Shown here: in pieces, positions 61,674 to 64,000 of the stretch | Numbering within the stretch: the first letter of the stretch is position 1 | Layout of the letters: each line of letters begins with the position of its first letter | NCBI GenBank assembly: GCA_036937835.1 | Contig: CM072879.1 | Coordinates: 1,424,001 to 1,488,000, forward strand | DNA length: 64,000 bases | Direction of reading: 5' to 3' | Source: Pampus argenteus | Taxonomy: Eukaryota > Chordata > Actinopteri > Scombriformes > Stromateidae | Position numbers and translations under genes: made by a program | Notes under the pieces: model-generated | Database searches by the model: none | What the model saw: the letters and a program-made list of their open reading frames with translations, nothing else | Told to the model about the DNA's origin: nothing

Positions 61674-63586
61674 TCAGTTACTTGTTGATGGCAAACATGG
61701 TTTTGATTGAAAATATTGGTCCTTGTTTAAGAAAAACTGTAGTTGTCAGTTTTGGCCTGAGAGAAAGCTATTTGTACAAATGTTACAGTAAAAGCTGCAG
61801 AAAGCTCTCAGAAGTGAGTTTTTTTGGTCCTAATCATTAGAAATTAGTTACTTGTTGATGGCAAACATGGTTTTGATTGAAAATATGGCTCCTTGTTTAA
61901 GAAAAACTATAGTTGTCAGTTTTGGGCTTCTCTCGCCGAGAGAAAGCTATTTTTACAAATGTTACAGTAAAAGCTTCAGGAAGCTCTCAGAAGTGAGTTT
62001 TTTGGTCCTAATCATTAGAAATCAGTTACTTGTTGATGGCAAACATGGTTTTGATTGAAAATATTGCTCCTTGTTTAAGAAAAACTGTAGTTGTCAGTTT
62101 TGGCCTGAGAGAAAGCTATTTGTACAAATGTTACAGTAAAAGCTGCAGGAAGCTCTCAGAAGTGAGTTTTTTGGTCCTAATCATTAGAAATCAGTTACTT
62201 GTTGATGGCAAACATGGTTTTGATTGAAAATATGGCTCCTTGTTTAAGAAAAACTATAGTTGTCAGTTTTGGGCTTCTCTCGCCGAGAGAAAGCTATTTT
62301 TACATATGTTACAGTAAAAGCTGCAGGAAGCTCTCAGAAGTGGGATTTTTGGTCCTAATCATTAGAAATTAGTTACTTGTTGATGGCAAACATGGTTTTG
62401 ATTGAAAATATTGCCCCTTGTTTAAGAAAAACTGTAGTTGTCAGTTTTGGCCTGAGAGAAAGCTATTTTTACAAATGTTACAGTAAAAGCTGCAGGAAGC
62501 TCTCAGAAGTGAGTTTTTTGGTCCTAATCATTAGAAATCAGTTACTTGTTGATGGCAAACATGGTTTTGATTGAAAATATTGCTCCTTGCTAAGAAAAAC
62601 TGTAGTTGTCAGTTTTGGCCTGAGAGAAAGCTATTTTTACAAATGTTACAGTAAAAGCTTCAGGAAGCTCTCAGAAGTTATTTTTGGGCTCCTAATCATT
62701 AGAAATTAGTTACTTGTTGATGGCAAACATGGTTTTGATTGAAAATATTGCTCCTTGTTTAAGAAAAACTGTAGTTGTCAGTTTTGGCCTTCTCTCGCCG
62801 AGAGAAAGCTATTTTTACAAATGTTACAGTAAAAGCTGCAGGAAGCTCTCAGAAGTGAGTTTTTTGGTCCTAATCATTAGAAATCAGTTACTTGTTGATG
62901 GCAAACATGGTTTTGATTGAAAATATTGGTCCTTGTTTAAGAAAAACTGTAGTTGTCAGTTTTGGCCTGAGAGAAAGCTATTTGTACAAATGTTACAGTA
63001 AAAGCTGCAGAAAGCTCTCAGAAGTGAGTTTTTTTGGTCCTAATCATTAGAAATTAGTTACTTGTTGATGGCAAACATGGTTTTGATTGAAAATATGGCT
63101 CCTTGTTTAAGAAAAACTATAGTTGTCAGTTTTGGGCTTCTCTCGCCGAGAGAAAGCTATTTTTACAAATGTTACAGTAAAAGCTGCAGGAAGCTCTTAG
63201 AAGTGAGTTTTTTGGTCCTAATCATTAGAAATCAGTTACTTGTTGATGGCAAACATGGTTTTGATTGAAAATATTGCTCCTTGTTTAAGAAAAACTGTAG
63301 TTGTCAGTTTTGGCCTGAGAGAAAGCTATTTGTACAAATGTTACAGTAAAAGCTGCAGAAAGCTCTCAGAAGTGAGTTTTTTGGTCCTAATCATTAGAAA
63401 TTAGTTACTTTTTGATGGCAAACATGGTTTTGATTGAAAATATGGCTCCTTGTTTAAGAAAAACTATAGTTGTCAGTTTTGGGCTTCTCTCGCCGAGAGA
63501 AAGCTATTTTTACAAATGTGACAGTAAAAGCTGCAGGAAGCTCTCAGAAGTGAGTTTTTTGGTCCTAATCATTAGAAATCAGTTAC

Positions 63587-64000
63587 TTGTTGATGGCAAA
63601 CATGGTTTTGATTGAAAATATGGCTCCTTGTTTAAGAAAAACTGTAGTTGTCAGTTTTGGCCTGAAAGAAAGCTATTTTTACAAATGTTACAGTAAAAGC
63701 TGCAGGAAGCTCTCAGAAGTGAGTTTTTTGGTCCTAATCATTAGAAATCAGTTACTTGTTGATGGCAAACATGGTTTTCATTGAAAATATTGCTCCTTGT
63801 TTAAGAAAAACTGTAGTTGTCAGTTTTGGCCTGAGAGAAAGCTATTTTTACAAATGTTACAGTAAAAGCTGCAGGAAGCTCTCAGAAGTGAGTTTTTTGG
63901 TCCTAATCATTAGAAATCAGTTACTTGTTGATGGCAAACATGGTTTTGATTGAAAATATTGCTCCTTGTTTAAGAAAAACTGTAGTTGTCAGTTTTGGCC
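63587..64000 (+). repeat. Short-type domain N, cut by the window edge
   Basis: The first monomer has the long-family ATATGGCTCC but then ACTGTAG and GGCCTGAAAG without the 9-bp insert, so it is a long/short hybrid. It is followed by a CATTG monomer and a partial plain monomer. The array continues past 64000. Confidence 0.9.

Larger units (their letters stand above)
54122..63586 (+). repeat. Long-monomer domain M (37 long, 17 short)
   Basis: The largest long domain. It holds a 1567-bp tandem unit (54122-55010 and 55689-56577) and a 2289-bp unit (57620-59385 and 59909-61673). Unlike other long domains it also has short monomers that are not plain S1: 55012, 55182, 55351, 62030, 62377 and 62546. 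Several are hybrids or carry unusual indels, such as CTTGCTAAG near 62586 and AGAAGTTATTTTTGGGC near 62672. Confidence 0.94.
1..64000 (+). repeat. Satellite DNA array, 169/178-bp monomers, about 372 copies
   Basis: The sequence is a continuous head-to-tail array with no spacer and no change of orientation from first to last base; both window edges cut monomers, so the array extends beyond the window on both sides. Landmarks in nearly every monomer, in order, are TTGTTGATGGCAAACATGG, TTGAAAATAT, CTTGTTTAAGAAAAACT, GTTGTCAGTTTTGG, GAGAGAAAGC (or GAGACAAAGC), CAGTAAAAGCTGCAGGAAGC, TCTCAGAAGTGAG and TCCTAATCATTAGAAATCAG. Monomer starts given in this annotation are at the first T of TTGTTGATGG. 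The short form is 169 bp (34% GC) and the long form 178 bp (36% GC). Nucleosome-length AT-rich satellites of this kind usually form centromeric or pericentromeric heterochromatin in eukaryotes (known of such families); a centromeric role here is inference. A CTGCAG site in almost every monomer should give a 169/178-bp PstI ladder. Confidence 0.98.

Noticed and set aside
1..64000. Serial + strand open reading frames of 65 or 68 codons in almost every monomer
   Set aside because: They begin at TTG (or the ATG six bases further), overlap the next by 29 bases, and end at the TGA of GATTGAAAAT in each repeat. Both monomer lengths are 1 modulo 3, so each copy shifts frame. There is no sign of a promoter, coding constraint or known domain. 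They are a property of the satellite monomer.
1..64000. CRISPR array
   Set aside because: There are no unique spacers between short repeats; the repeated unit itself is contiguous and 169-178 bp long.
1..64000. CENP-B box
   Set aside because: No match to the TTCG...CGGGA core of the vertebrate box. The short consensus has no CpG at all, and the TCGCCG of long monomers has a different context.
1..64000. Assignment to a named satellite family or species
   Set aside because: Monomer length resembles several known centromeric satellites, but I do not recognise this sequence and cannot search. A search of repeat libraries and the NCBI nucleotide collection with one monomer would settle it.
1..64000. 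Homopolymer-length differences (6, 7, 8 or 9 T) as sequencing error
   Set aside because: Most recur at the same place in independent copies of a higher-order repeat, with altered flanks in the GGGCTCC form, so they look real. A few singletons, such as the 8-T run near 53082, could still be errors.

Overview
The whole 64,000-base window is one uninterrupted head-to-tail satellite DNA array. There is no flanking unique sequence, and I see no protein-coding gene, RNA gene, transposon, CRISPR array or other insertion. By hand count it holds about 372 monomers, all in the same orientation. About 118 are long monomers (178 bp) and about 254 are short monomers (169 bp). The two differ by a 9-bp indel (TCTCTCGCC, after GGCCT/GGGCT) that turns a CTGAGAG tract into a 17-bp hairpin sequence. 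The short consensus is about 34% GC, has a G-over-C excess on the given strand (36 G, 22 C), and contains no CpG.

Organism: a tens-of-kilobases array of nucleosome-length, AT-rich monomers with higher-order repeats is typical of eukaryotic centromeric or heterochromatic satellites. I do not recognise the family. CpG is lost while CAG/CTG sites are kept, which weakly favours an animal with CG-only methylation over a plant. Species and chromosomal position cannot be established from this window.

Layout: seven long-monomer domains (1-4017, 11626-12854, 17250-22359, 26756-28518, 39507-41964, 43993-48034, 54122-63586) alternate with seven short-only domains (4018-11625, 12855-17249, 22360-26755, 28519-39506, 41965-43992, 48035-54121, 63587-64000). 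Short-only domains contain no long monomer. Long domains are interspersed with a distinct short subtype (called S1 here) marked by ATTTGTAC and GCAGAAAG. Every switch between families keeps the monomer phase, as expected from homologous unequal exchange.

Above the monomer there are higher-order repeats: a short-family unit of about 20-22 monomers (3.4-3.7 kb), long-family units of about 1.4, 1.58, 2.12 and 2.29 kb, local five-monomer (845 bp) tandem duplications at three places, and a dimer (338 bp) expansion. Larger near-identical blocks of 1-3.3 kb recur at offsets of 1567, 2117, 2289, 4486, 6328, 8455, 9506, 17148, 21375, about 24.7 kb and 26913. The array therefore looks like a recent mosaic of segmental duplications.

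The serial 65-121 codon open frames on the + strand are a by-product of the monomer sequence and are not annotated as genes. The most interesting signal is that several subfamily-defining mutations create perfect or near-perfect palindromes. These concentrate in and near the long-monomer hairpin, which also carries almost all CpGs in the window.
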